DNA of 64,000 nucleotides from Kiloniellales bacterium (GCA_030064845.1 JASJEC010000006.1:62001-126000), one strand, 5' to 3'. Positions 34,896-43,386 are shown, counted from the stretch's first letter. Made by a program: numbers and translations. The notes: generated from the letters alone by a model not told the origin.

Positions 34896-36101
34896 ATGAG
34901 GGACAAGTCTCACGATCCCCCGGCCCCCTTCGAAGACGCGGGCGCAGCGAGGGTGATCGAGGCGAGCCTGGCCGGCGAGCGGGGGCAAGGCTATGGCGAC
35001 ATGCTGCGGTCCGCAGCCGACTGGCATTGGGAAACCGACCGCGAGCTCCAGCTCGTCCAGGTCTCGCCCGGACTGACCGCGGCACTCGGAACGCCAGGAC
35101 AGATTCTGCTCGGTCATTCCATTCTCGACCTGATCGATCCCCAGCAGCGTGACGCACAGGCGATCCGCGACGCCGTAGACCAGCGGCGGGCGTTCCGCAT
35201 CGAGGGGCTGCGGCTTCAAGGACCGAACGCCGGACGGACGACCTGGCGAATCACTGGCATCCCCTACTACGCGAGCGCCAGCGGCCGGTTCGCCGGCTAC
35301 CGCGGCACCGGCACGGCGAGCGAGGGGGCGCTGGAACGGCCCGCCGGGACATCGGTGCAGCTGCTCAAAATTCTCGACGCCGCCCTGGCCCGCAAGGACG
35401 AGCTGGAGCACCGCCTGACCGAGACGGGCGACTCGGCGCTGGAGGCGCGCCTGGCCGCGATCGCGCACGAGTTGCGCACGCCGCTCAACGCCATCATCGG
35501 CTTCGCCGAGGCCATGAAGGAGGGCCATCTGGAGCGCAACGTGGACTACGCACGCAACATCCACGAGAGCGGCCAGCATCTCCTGGCGGTCATCGAGAGC
35601 CTGATGAGGTCCCAGGAGCCGGTCGAAGACGGCGAGCCCGAGCTCGACGTGGCGGCGGTGGCGGCCAGCGCCCTGCGCATGCTCGAAACCAAGGCCGAGA
35701 CGGAGGATATCACCGTCATCAACGCCCTGCCCGACTATCTGCCCAAGGCCCGGGGCGAGGGGCACCTGGTGCGCCAGATCCTGCTGAACCTGCTGACCAA
35801 CGCGATCAAGTACACGCCGCGGGGCGGCTCGATCGGCATCGAGGCCACCGTCGAGGAACCCGACAGCATGGTCGTGATGATCTGGGACACCGGCATCGGC
35901 ATCGCGCCGGAGCATCAGGAACGGGTCTTCCAGCGCGCCTATCGGGCCCCGCAAACCGAAGAGAGCCGCCCGGGCAGCGGCCTCGGCCTCGCGATCGCGC
36001 GAAGCCTCGCCCAGGGCATGGGCGGGGACATCGAGATAGCCAGCACGCCGCACAAGGGCACGCGCGTGTCGCTGCGCCTGTTGTTAGCTAAGGAAACCTG
36101 A
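34896..36101 (+). CDS. PAS-containing sensor histidine kinase
   Basis: A 401-residue cytoplasmic kinase. A PAS domain covers about 30-150 (SAADWHWETDRELQLVQVS is typical of this alphaproteobacterial subfamily). The acceptor histidine is in IAHELRTPLNAIIGFAEAM near residue 190, and the ATPase domain has LLTNAIKYTPRGG, WDTGIGIAPE and GSGLGLAIARSL. It has no transmembrane region and no receiver, and there is no regulator gene beside it, so it is an orphan kinase. GGAGAGCAG precedes the ATG. Confidence 0.9.
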   Translation: MRDKSHDPPAPFEDAGAARVIEASLAGERGQGYGDMLRSAADWHWETDRELQLVQVSPGLTAALGTPGQILLGHSILDLIDPQQRDAQAIRDAVDQRRAFRIEGLRLQGPNAGRTTWRITGIPYYASASGRFAGYRGTGTASEGALERPAGTSVQLLKILDAALARKDELEHRLTETGDSALEARLAAIAHELRTPLNAIIGFAEAMKEGHLERNVDYARNIHESGQHLLAVIESLMRSQEPVEDGEPELDVAAVAASALRMLETKAETEDITVINALPDYLPKARGEGHLVRQILLNLLTNAIKYTPRGGSIGIEATVEEPDSMVVMIWDTGIGIAPEHQERVFQRAYRAPQTEESRPGSGLGLAIARSLAQGMGGDIEIASTPHKGTRVSLRLLLAKET

Positions 36102-36206
36102 TTTTACAGAGGTTTCTGTCGTTTTCTTCATTCTAAATCTGGATTGACCCCGAGCGCCGCGCTATAGTCGCCGGCAGGCTAGGAAAGCGCAGTTTGGGGG
36201 AGTGCT

Positions 36207-36452
36207 ATGAAAGCGATTTTGGTTCTCATTGTCGTCGTCGGCAGCATGGGCAGCAGCAACTATGGCGATCAGCGCGTCCAGGTGCGCGAGATCGAGTTCT
36301 CGAGCATCGACGCCTGCCGGAAGGCCGCGGTTCAGATGGTCAGCGCCAGCCGCGGCGCCAACGACCGGGCGCGGACCTTCGACGTCGACCGGTCGAACGG
36401 TCGGGTGCTGGTTCCGGGGCCGGTCGTCATCGCCGAGTGTCTGGAGCTCTGA
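36207..36452 (+). CDS. Small, possibly exported protein of unknown function
   Basis: An 81-residue protein not recognised. The first 15 residues (MKAILVLIVVVGSMG) look like a short signal or anchor, followed by a soluble part containing EIEFSSIDACRKAAVQM and a second cysteine in VIAECLEL. Two cysteines could pair in the periplasm. GGGGGAG precedes the ATG, a strong ribosome site, which argues for a real gene. It ends next to a repeat remnant that separates it from the convergent lipoprotein gene. Confidence 0.7.
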   Translation: MKAILVLIVVVGSMGSSNYGDQRVQVREIEFSSIDACRKAAVQMVSASRGANDRARTFDVDRSNGRVLVPGPVVIAECLEL

Positions 36453-36458
36453 ACCCGC

Positions 36459-36475
36459 ACCCGGATCTGCTCTAG
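36459..36475. repeat. Remnant of the composite repeat
   Basis: ACCCGGATCTGCTCTAG is identical to the outer right arm of module 2. The rest of the element is missing. Its CTA (minus-strand TAG) is the stop codon of the PqiC-like gene, as with copy A. Confidence 0.72.
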
Positions 36476-37110
36476 GGGTCGGGGGTTCCAACGGCGGCCA
36501 GATGGCTGCCGCGGGCGTCGCTGAGAAAGCGCCCGAAGAGATCGGCCGCCGCCAGGTTCAGGGCCGCCACCCCGGCGTCGACGCTGGCGGCGCCGGTCGG
36601 CCGGTTCACGGCGTAGCTGTCGATCACCAGAGCCCGCCGGTCGCTCAGCCGGACCAGGGCCAGCTCGACCTCGATTGTGACCATGGGTCGCCCGCCCGCC
36701 CGGTTCTGCTCCAGGCGCTTCAGGCGGCCGCGCACCTCGTAGTCGGGCGCGACCCGGAGGTCCGGCGTCACGATCATCCGGGCGAAGCCGCTGGCGCGCA
36801 GGTACTCGATCAGCTGGGCCCGCAGCATGCGGCTCGGAACGTCGACCCAGTGGTGGTAGTCGTGCTGCCGCAGGGTCAGCCCGTCGTCCGAGACGGCGAA
36901 GATGAGCGGCCGTTCCCGGAGCAGCCCGTCGGCCTCGAAGGGCGAAACCGAGACCACCCCGTCGAGCGGCGCCTTGGCCCGATTCTCCGCCGGTGCGGCG
37001 CTCACGACGATGCGGTGAAAGTTGTCCTTCGGCACCGGCGGAGCCGAGGTCCCGCAGCCGGCGGCCAGCAGCGGGAGGACGAACAGGAGAAAGCGGAGCC
37101 GACGGCGCAT
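36472..37110 (-). CDS. PqiC-like ABC transport auxiliary lipoprotein
   Basis: A 212-residue lipoprotein with a signal peptide ending LPLLAAGC, lipidated at C19. The rest resembles the PqiC/ABC-type transport auxiliary component family that sits in the outer membrane and partners with MCE transporters. Its start shares one base with the MlaD stop (TGATG), making it the last gene of the Mla operon. Its stop codon lies within the repeat remnant. It probably serves as the outer-membrane anchor of this lipid transport system in place of MlaA/MlaC, neither of which is present here. Confidence 0.85.
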   Translation of the reverse strand: MRRRLRFLLFVLPLLAAGCGTSAPPVPKDNFHRIVVSAAPAENRAKAPLDGVVSVSPFEADGLLRERPLIFAVSDDGLTLRQHDYHHWVDVPSRMLRAQLIEYLRASGFARMIVTPDLRVAPDYEVRGRLKRLEQNRAGGRPMVTIEVELALVRLSDRRALVIDSYAVNRPTGAASVDAGVAALNLAAADLFGRFLSDARGSHLAAVGTPDP

Positions 37111-38111
37111 CAGTAGAACCCTCCACCGTCGGCTTCCTGCGCCGTGCCGTTGAGCAGGAGGCTGGGGTTCTGCCGGATCAGCCGGCTGAACTCGTTCATG
37201 TTGCGCGAGGCGCCGTCCAGGTTGTGGACCATGGAATCGATGTTGCGCGCGACCGAACCCAGGCTGTAGCGCAGGTCTTTCAGCGACTGGTCCACGGTCT
37301 CCCGGTTCTCCTCGATCAGCCCGTCGAGGTCGGTGACCAGGGCCTGAACCCGGACCATGCTGTCACCGAGCCGCTCGCTGGTTTCCAGGAACACCGCCGA
37401 GGTCCGGTCAAGGTTGGAGATCATGCGGCCGACCGCCGCGGCGTTGGCGGGCGAGGCCACCGTCTGCAGCGACTCGGCGCTGGCGTCGAGCCGCGCCAGA
37501 ACGCCGGCGACCTGGTCGGCCAGCGCCGGCATGCGGTCGTTCATCTGGCGGGCCAGATCGTTGAGGCTGGCGATCAGGATACCGGCTTCGTCCGCGATCG
37601 CGCCGCCCTTGTTCTCGATCAGCGCCGTGACCTGGTCGATCAGCGGCATCAGGCCGTCGCGGCTGAGGTCGCCGAAGGTGCCCGCGACCTCGGCCATGAC
37701 CGCGAACATGTCCTGGGGCTGGGCGCTGGGGATGCGCGCGCCCGGCGCCAGCACCTCGGCGGCGCGGCCGCTCTCGATATCGATCGTCTTGGCCGACAGC
37801 ACGCTGGTGCTGCCGATGCGGGCGAGGCTGTCGACCGGCAGTCGCCACTGCTGATCGATCGAGAGCTCGACCCGGAACCGCATGCCGCTGCCCTCGGCGA
37901 AGGGCACGATCCGGTCGACCTGCCCGATCGGATAGCCTTCGTATCGCACCTGCGTGCCGAACCCGATGTCGGCGACGTTGTCCAGAATGGTGTGATAGTC
38001 CGTCCGGGCGCCGACCTGTCCGGTCAGCAAGGCGACCGCGGTCAAGGTGCCGGCGATCATGGCGGCGACGAAAGCGCCGACGAGGACGTATTGGGTGTTT
38101 GCCTTGCGCAT
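37110..38111 (-). CDS. mlaD: MCE-domain substrate-binding protein MlaD-like
   Basis: A 333-residue periplasmic protein anchored by one helix (about 8-28). The MCE domain follows (about 35-115, with GFGTQVRYEGYPIGQVDRI), then a long helical region to the C-terminus with repeated amphipathic segments. This C-terminal part is longer than in E. coli MlaD (183 residues) and resembles longer alphaproteobacterial and Mce-type proteins whose helices form a channel. It lies between the ATPase gene (17-base gap) and the lipoprotein gene (overlapping). Confidence 0.92.
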   Translation of the reverse strand: MRKANTQYVLVGAFVAAMIAGTLTAVALLTGQVGARTDYHTILDNVADIGFGTQVRYEGYPIGQVDRIVPFAEGSGMRFRVELSIDQQWRLPVDSLARIGSTSVLSAKTIDIESGRAAEVLAPGARIPSAQPQDMFAVMAEVAGTFGDLSRDGLMPLIDQVTALIENKGGAIADEAGILIASLNDLARQMNDRMPALADQVAGVLARLDASAESLQTVASPANAAAVGRMISNLDRTSAVFLETSERLGDSMVRVQALVTDLDGLIEENRETVDQSLKDLRYSLGSVARNIDSMVHNLDGASRNMNEFSRLIRQNPSLLLNGTAQEADGGGFY

Positions 38112-38128
38112 CTTTGTCTAGTCCATCG

Positions 38129-38983
38129 TCATGCCCGCGGCTCTCCGGCGAGGCGGTTCAGATAGGTGGTGGGATCGATGTCGGGGCGCTCGGCCCGGCG
38201 CTGCAGGAGGTTCTGGATCCGCGGATTGTCGCTGCGCTTCAGGGCGTCCGGCGACTCGACCGCGATCATCCGTCCGTGGTCGAGCACCGCGATCCGGTCG
38301 GCGATCTTGAAGGCGCTCTCCATCTCGTGGGTGACCACGACGATGGTCATGTCCATGGCGTCGCGCAGCCGCAGGATCAGTTCGTCGAGCGCGGCCGAGA
38401 CAGTGGGGTCAAGCCCGGCCGAAGGCTCGTCGAAGAACAGCACCTTGGGGTCGAGCACGATGGCACGGGCCACGGCGGCTCGCTTGAGCATGCCGCCCGA
38501 GAGCTGGGCCGGCATCAGGGCCTCGAAGCCCGAGAGATTGACCACCTCGAGCTTGAGGCGGGCGACGATGTCCATGGTCTTCTCGTCGAGGCCGCCGAAC
38601 TCGCGGAGCGGCAGCTTGACGTTCTCGGCCACGCTCATCGAGCTGAACAGGGCGCCGCCCTGGAAGGCCACGCCGATCTGGCGCCGCAGCTCCGGATTCT
38701 CGCGCAAGCCGACCTCGGCCCAGCTCTTCCCGAGTACCCGGACCGAGCCGCCGCTCGGATCCTGCAGGCCGATCAGGTGGCGCAGGAAGGTGCTCTTGCC
38801 CGAACCGCTGCCGCCCATGATGACCATGATCTCGCCCGCGTCGACCGCGAGGTCGACGTCGAACAGGACCTGCGTCTCGCCGTAGTGGGCGGTCAGCCTC
38901 GCGACCTCGATGACGGGCGCGGCCCCGGCGGCCGGGGCCTCGGCGCTCGGCGCTGTGTTGGGCGGGGCGGGCGTCGCGGTCAT
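38129..38983 (-). CDS. mlaF: Lipid transport ABC ATPase MlaF-like
   Basis: A 284-residue ATPase with Walker A GGSGSGKST, Q-loop VAFQGGALFSSMSV, signature LSGGMLKRAAVARA and Walker B VLFFDEPSAGLDP, all closely MlaF-like. An Ala/Pro-rich stretch of about 22 residues precedes the domain. MlaF ATPases bind the STAS protein MlaB in E. coli; here a STAS gene is two genes upstream. It lies 4 bases after the permease stop. Confidence 0.94.
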   Translation of the reverse strand: MTATPAPPNTAPSAEAPAAGAAPVIEVARLTAHYGETQVLFDVDLAVDAGEIMVIMGGSGSGKSTFLRHLIGLQDPSGGSVRVLGKSWAEVGLRENPELRRQIGVAFQGGALFSSMSVAENVKLPLREFGGLDEKTMDIVARLKLEVVNLSGFEALMPAQLSGGMLKRAAVARAIVLDPKVLFFDEPSAGLDPTVSAALDELILRLRDAMDMTIVVVTHEMESAFKIADRIAVLDHGRMIAVESPDALKRSDNPRIQNLLQRRAERPDIDPTTYLNRLAGEPRA

Positions 38984-38987
38984 GGCT

Positions 38988-39776
38988 TCACTGCGTTACG
39001 GCGAAGGCGAAGAGCATGTCGGTCAGGACGATGGCGCAGACGCCCTGCACCACGGAGCGGGTCGTGGCGCGCCCGACGCCCTCGGCGCCGCCCTTGACCT
39101 GGGAGCCGTTGACGCAGGCGATCAGCGCAATCAGCACCGAGAACATCACGCTCTTGCCCAGGCCGTGCCAGACGTCGTTGGGCGAGAGAACATCGATCGT
39201 GTTGGACACGTAGGCCGCCATGCCGAGATCGAGCGCCGCCGAGACGTAGAGGCCGGCCGAGAAGAGCGCGACCAGGTCGGACCACGCGGTCAGGGCCGGC
39301 AGCATGACCATCATCGCGAGCAGCGGAGGCGCGACCAGAAAGCGCACCGGATTGAGGCCCATCACCTGCAGGGCGTCGACCTCCTGGTTGATCGTCATGA
39401 TGCCGATCCGCGCCGCCAGCGCCGAGCCGGAGCGCCCGGCCACCAGGATTCCGATGATCAGCGGCGAGAACTCCCGGGTGACGGCGAGCGCGATGCCAAC
39501 GTGGGCGTAGGACTGGGCGCCGAAGAGACCGAGGGAGTAGAGGCTCTGGATCGCCAGCATGAGGCCGACCGTGGCCGACAGCAGCGTGGCGATGGGCAGG
39601 GCGTGGATGCCGATCTGCATCATCTGCGCGACCACCGCCTGCAGGCGCACCGGCTGCCGCCAGCGCCAGCCCATGCAGCCCCAGAAGGCCGCGTCGGACA
39701 GCAGGGCGAAGGCGTAGCCCAGCTCGTCCAGCGCCTTGACGGTTCCGCGGCCCAGGGTCTCGACGGCGCGCAGCAC
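38988..39776 (-). CDS. mlaE: Lipid transport permease MlaE-like
   Basis: A 262-residue inner-membrane permease with five to six helices. EFSPLIIGILVAGRSGSALAARIG and INQEVDALQVMGLNP are the conserved MlaE coupling segments. GTG start with GGGAG 9 bases upstream. It follows the STAS gene by 15 bases and precedes the ATPase gene by 4, within the same operon. Confidence 0.94.
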   Translation of the reverse strand: MLRAVETLGRGTVKALDELGYAFALLSDAAFWGCMGWRWRQPVRLQAVVAQMMQIGIHALPIATLLSATVGLMLAIQSLYSLGLFGAQSYAHVGIALAVTREFSPLIIGILVAGRSGSALAARIGIMTINQEVDALQVMGLNPVRFLVAPPLLAMMVMLPALTAWSDLVALFSAGLYVSAALDLGMAAYVSNTIDVLSPNDVWHGLGKSVMFSVLIALIACVNGSQVKGGAEGVGRATTRSVVQGVCAIVLTDMLFAFAVTQ

Positions 39777-39791
39777 GATAACCGCTCCCGC

Positions 39792-40145
39792 CTAGGCCCT
39801 GATGGCGAGCGCCGACGCGAGGTCGGCGTGAATCGGGAAGACCTTGTCGAGGCGGGCGAGCTCGAAGACCCGCTTGACCTGGCTGCTCGCCGCGAACAGC
39901 CGCAAGGCCGTGCCGTTCTTGTTGGCGATCTGCATCGCCTCGATCAGGCTGGCCACGCCGGAGCTGTCGAGATAGGTCACCTCAGAGAGGTCGATCAGCA
40001 GATCCTTGCCCTTGGCGACCGCGCCCAGCAGCAACTTGCGGATCGGCGCGCAGTGCTCCAGGTCGACGTCGCCTTCCAGCTTGACCAGCAGCTTGCCCTC
40101 GACCTCGCGCAGCCCGGGCTCGGCACTGTCTTGGAACTTGATCAT
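39792..40145 (-). CDS. STAS-domain anti-sigma-factor antagonist-like protein
   Basis: A 117-residue STAS protein. VTYLDSSGVASLIEAM carries the DSSG motif whose serine is phosphorylated in SpoIIAA/RsbV. The position (between an RsbW-like kinase gene, 3 bases away, and mlaE, 15 bases away) is compatible with two roles: a classical RsbV antagonist, or an MlaB-like subunit of the lipid transporter. The sequence alone cannot decide. GGAG lies 7 bases before the ATG. Confidence 0.92.
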   Translation of the reverse strand: MIKFQDSAEPGLREVEGKLLVKLEGDVDLEHCAPIRKLLLGAVAKGKDLLIDLSEVTYLDSSGVASLIEAMQIANKNGTALRLFAASSQVKRVFELARLDKVFPIHADLASALAIRA

Positions 40146-40148
40146 GAT

Positions 40149-40592
40149 CTACTCCAGCTTCTTGAAGAGTTTCAGCAGGTTGCCCTGTCCATTCGCGGCC
40201 GGCCGCAGCTCCGCCCGGTCCATGATTTCGCGGATCAGGTGGGTGCCGAGCCGTCCGGGCCTGATGTCGTCGAGGTCCCGGGGCTTGACCCGGCTGGGAT
40301 CGACAGCCGGCGCGCTGTCGTGCAGCTCGATCACCAGGCCCTCCGGATTGTGGAGCACGCGCAGCACGACGCCGCCTTCGGCGCCCTCGCCGTAGGCGTG
40401 GCGGATGATGTTGGTGACCGCCTCGTCGACCGCGAGCACGATGTCGAGCGCCGTCTCCTCGCTGAAGCCGCGCTTCAGGGCGGTCGACTTGACGATCGTC
40501 CGCACGTCCTTCAGCCGCTCGATCCGCGCGATGAAGTCGAGCTCGAACAGGAGATCGCCGTCCAGCGGCGCCGCTGCGCAGGGGCTGTTCAT
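40149..40592 (-). CDS. RsbW/SpoIIAB-like anti-sigma serine kinase
   Basis: A 147-residue GHKL ATPase. The N-box VDEAVTNIIRHAYGEG, followed by IELHDSAPAVDPS and GRLGTHLIREIMD, matches the HATPase_c_2 serine kinases that phosphorylate STAS proteins and sequester sigma factors. The ATG at 40592 forms ATGA with the stop of the phosphatase gene. No sigma factor gene is encoded in the window, so its regulated partner is either elsewhere or not a sigma factor. Confidence 0.9.
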   Translation of the reverse strand: MNSPCAAAPLDGDLLFELDFIARIERLKDVRTIVKSTALKRGFSEETALDIVLAVDEAVTNIIRHAYGEGAEGGVVLRVLHNPEGLVIELHDSAPAVDPSRVKPRDLDDIRPGRLGTHLIREIMDRAELRPAANGQGNLLKLFKKLE

Positions 40593-41824
40593 GAGTCCGT
40601 CCAACCGTCGTCGATCGCCAGGAGCGTCAGGTCGTCGCGGGCCTCCCAGCCTTCGCGGTCGAGCTCGGCGAGCAGCGCGCCGAGCCGGGCCTCAAGGGGC
40701 AGATCGGCGAAGCTCTCGATCAGCTGAACCAACCCCTCGACGCCGAGATCCTCCTGCTCCTCGTAGCGGTACTCGGTCAGGCCGTCGGTGAAGACGTAGA
40801 ACTCGCCGCCGCCCAGCTCCGCCTCCTCGATCTCCAGGCTGAAGTCCTCGACGATGCCGAGCGGCGGCCCCGAGGCCGGGTAGGAGCGGTAGCTCCGGTC
40901 CGGCGCGCGCAGCAGGGGCGGCTCGTGGCCGGCGTTGGCGAAGCGCACCCGGCCGGTCGACCGGTGGTAGACGCCGGCCACCATGGTCACAAACATGCCG
41001 TGGCTCGCGGTCTCGCAGAGCTCGCCGTTGATCTGGGCGAGCAAGGCCGCCGGGTCGTCACTGGTCTTGCCCAGACAACGGAACAGGCTCGCGGTCTTGG
41101 CCATCAGGAGGGCGGCGTTGAAGCCCTTGCCGGAGACGTCGCCCAGCGCGAAGGCGATGTCGCCGTTGCGGCCGAGGAAGAAATCGAAGAAGTCGCCTGA
41201 CACCTGCTTTATCGGGCGGTTCAGGCCGTGAATCGGCCAGGCGTGGCCTTCCGTCGCCGGCAGCAGACCGCGCTGGATCTCGGCGGCCAGGTCCAGCTCG
41301 CGGGCCAGGCCTTCCTGGAACGCGATGGTGTCGCGCAGCCGCAGGTTGGAGAGCGCCAGGGAGAGCAGCGACGCGGTCGTCCGGAGGCAGGTCTCGACGT
41401 CCTGCTTGGCCGCCGCCGCCGCATCGGTCGCCACGACCACGGCGCCCAGTCCTGCGCCGCCCTTCAGCAGGGGCGCGCAGACCAGGGGCGTGCCGCCCTC
41501 GACGGCGGCCTCACGCCAGAGCAGCCGCCGATCCCCGATGCTCTGCTCGACCAGGGCGGTGAGCGCGCCGGGGCTCTCGGGCAGAACGTCCTGGGAGCCG
41601 AAGGTCATGGCCTGCACGTAGCCGTCTTCGCCATCGGGCAGGAAGAGGGCGACGACCCGCGCCTCCAGGGTCCGGGCGAGCGGTGACAGGCAGCGCGGCA
41701 GGGTCTGGCCCAGACCCAGGTCGCCGGCCAGCAGCTCGCCCAGCTCGGCCAGATAGGCGAGACAGCCGGGCTGCTCGTGCTGGCCGAGGGCGGAGGGCGG
41801 ACTGCTGTGGGGCGACAGGACCAT
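40589..41824 (-). CDS. GAF/PP2C serine phosphatase (RsbU/SpoIIE type)
   Basis: A 411-residue protein. A GAF-like domain covers about 25-165, followed by a linker (LARELDLAAEIQRGLLP is the signature start of RsbU phosphatases) and a PP2C domain. Metal-binding aspartates are in VSGDFFDFF, ALGDVSGKGFNAALLMA, VFTDGLTEYR and ARDDLTLL. It should dephosphorylate a STAS protein in response to a ligand or protein signal bound by the GAF domain. It is the first gene of the seven-gene run into the Mla genes. Confidence 0.92.
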   Translation of the reverse strand: MVLSPHSSPPSALGQHEQPGCLAYLAELGELLAGDLGLGQTLPRCLSPLARTLEARVVALFLPDGEDGYVQAMTFGSQDVLPESPGALTALVEQSIGDRRLLWREAAVEGGTPLVCAPLLKGGAGLGAVVVATDAAAAAKQDVETCLRTTASLLSLALSNLRLRDTIAFQEGLARELDLAAEIQRGLLPATEGHAWPIHGLNRPIKQVSGDFFDFFLGRNGDIAFALGDVSGKGFNAALLMAKTASLFRCLGKTSDDPAALLAQINGELCETASHGMFVTMVAGVYHRSTGRVRFANAGHEPPLLRAPDRSYRSYPASGPPLGIVEDFSLEIEEAELGGGEFYVFTDGLTEYRYEEQEDLGVEGLVQLIESFADLPLEARLGALLAELDREGWEARDDLTLLAIDDGWTDS

Positions 41825-42101
41825 GGCTCCGGGCTGAGGTGGCCGTTTCCGGCATTCAGACTAGTCTTTAATTCTTAATCATCGCTTGGCCGCCGAGCCC
41901 CCGGGGAACGCCAACCGCCCAAATCGCCGTCGAATCCGCCTTCCCGTGGCGCTCGAACTGGCGTAAATCCGCTGGTGGCGAGGATTCTCCGGGCCGGCAC
42001 GATCCAGCGAGCCGAGGCTCTGATGATAAAATATAATTAATTCAATGGTTTAACTGAGCTCGGCGGGAGCCGGTGAGCGAAAAGCAGAGGCGGAGGGGTC
42101 C
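41825..42101. other. Divergent promoter region between phosphatase and patatin genes
   Basis: 277 bases with AT-rich segments at 41868-41882 and 42022-42052 (TGATAAAATATAATTAAT), unusual for this GC-rich window. They are likely promoter regions for the two outward-facing transcription units. No specific boxes were recognised. Confidence 0.5.
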
Positions 42102-43184
42102 ATGACGCAAACAGCGGCGAAGCCCGGACGGCGGGCGGGCAGCGCCAAGGCGCCGGCTGCGCGCCGAAAAGGCGAGACGAGGCAGCTGAACCTGGCCCTC
42201 CAGGGCGGCGGGGCCCACGGCGCTTTCACCTGGGGCGTCCTGGACCGCCTGCTCGAAGAGGAGACGATCGTCCTGGAGGGCATCACCGGCACCAGCGCCG
42301 GGGCCATGAACGCCGCCGTGACCGCCTGCGGCCTGAGCACCGACGGACGCCGCGGCGCGCGCCGCAAGCTCGAGGAATTCTGGAGCGAAATCAGCAAGTT
42401 CGGACGCCTGGGCCCGCTCCAGCCGAGCCCGCTCGACCGCGCCGCCGGCAACTGGAACATGGACCATACGCCGGCCTACCTGGCGATGGACATGGTCACC
42501 CGCCTTCTGTCGCCCTACCAGACAAATCCTTTTGGTTACAACCCCTTGCGCGAGGTGCTGGAGCGGATCCTGGACCTGGACCGGCTGCATGCCTGCACCG
42601 AGGTCAAGATCTTCGTCTCGGCGACCAACGTGCGCAGCGGCAAGATCCGCGTCTTCAAGAACCAGGAGGTGACGATCGACGCCCTCCTGGCCTCGGCCTG
42701 TCTGCCGACGCTCTATCAGGCCGTGGAAATCGACGGCGAAGCCTATTGGGACGGCGGCTTCATGGGCAATCCGGCGCTCTTTCCCCTGTTCTACGAGTGC
42801 GGGACCGGGGACGTCGCGATCGTCCAGGTCAACCCGATCGAGCGCAAGGAGGTGCCGAAGTCCTCGCGCGAGATCCTCGACCGGATCAACGAGATCAGCT
42901 TCAATTCCTCGCTGATGCGCGAGATGCGGGCGGTCGCCTTCGTGACCGACCTGATCGACCGGGGCCTGCTGGACGACAAGGCCTACAAGCGCGTGCGGGT
43001 CCACCTGATCGAAGCCGCCGCCGAGATGAGCCGGCTCGGCTTCTCCAGCAAGCTGATGGCGGACTGGGAGTTTCTCTGCCACCTCAGGGATCTCGGCCGC
43101 ACCACGACGGAAACCTGGCTGGCCGCCAACGGCGACAGGATCGGGGTCGAATCCACGGTCGATCTCCGCGAGACCTTCCTATAA
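42102..43184 (+). CDS. Patatin-like phospholipase
   Basis: A 360-residue serine lipase. The oxyanion motif LQGGGAHGAFTWG, the nucleophile S65 in GTSAGAMNA and the catalytic aspartate in YWDGGFMGN are all present. A basic 28-residue N-terminus precedes the domain, with no clear signal peptide, so it may be cytoplasmic or exported by a specialised route. It is divergent from the Mla/partner-switching operon, which is notable as both concern membrane lipids. Confidence 0.92.
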   Translation: MTQTAAKPGRRAGSAKAPAARRKGETRQLNLALQGGGAHGAFTWGVLDRLLEEETIVLEGITGTSAGAMNAAVTACGLSTDGRRGARRKLEEFWSEISKFGRLGPLQPSPLDRAAGNWNMDHTPAYLAMDMVTRLLSPYQTNPFGYNPLREVLERILDLDRLHACTEVKIFVSATNVRSGKIRVFKNQEVTIDALLASACLPTLYQAVEIDGEAYWDGGFMGNPALFPLFYECGTGDVAIVQVNPIERKEVPKSSREILDRINEISFNSSLMREMRAVAFVTDLIDRGLLDDKAYKRVRVHLIEAAAEMSRLGFSSKLMADWEFLCHLRDLGRTTTETWLAANGDRIGVESTVDLRETFL

Positions 43185-43279
43185 CCAGCCAACCCTGCCC
43201 AATGGCCTGCCCGAAGAATTCGCGCCCCTGTGGCCTTTGCCACATGCCGGACGGGCGCGACGTTCTAAGTATAGCGCTT

Positions 43280-43386
43280 GGAAGCGATGTGCCTCTCTCC
43301 GCTTCCGAGCCGCCCCGTAGCCTGCAGCGGCGCGGCTCACAGACTTGGCCCCGCCGTGCGTTCCCCGCAAGCGGCGGGGTTTCTTT
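43280..43386 (+). ncRNA. Candidate small RNA with three hairpins and a terminator
   Basis: Three perfect stems follow each other: GGAAGCG/CGCTTCC (43280-43306) with pyrimidine-rich loop ATGTGCCTCTCTC; GAGCCGC/GCGGCTC (43307-43338); and CCCCGCCG/CGGCGGGG (43349-43379), followed by TTTCTTT. A possible -10 (TAAGTATAG) lies 6-14 bases upstream. No coding frame is plausible. The pyrimidine-rich loop could pair with Shine-Dalgarno sequences. It is independent of the patatin and GNAT genes on either side. Confidence 0.6.
43349..43386 (+). terminator. Intrinsic terminator of the candidate small RNA
   Basis: An 8-base-pair GC stem and 15-base loop followed by TTTCTTT. It lies 165 bases after the patatin stop, so it is more likely to end the small RNA than the patatin mRNA. 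Confidence 0.8.
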
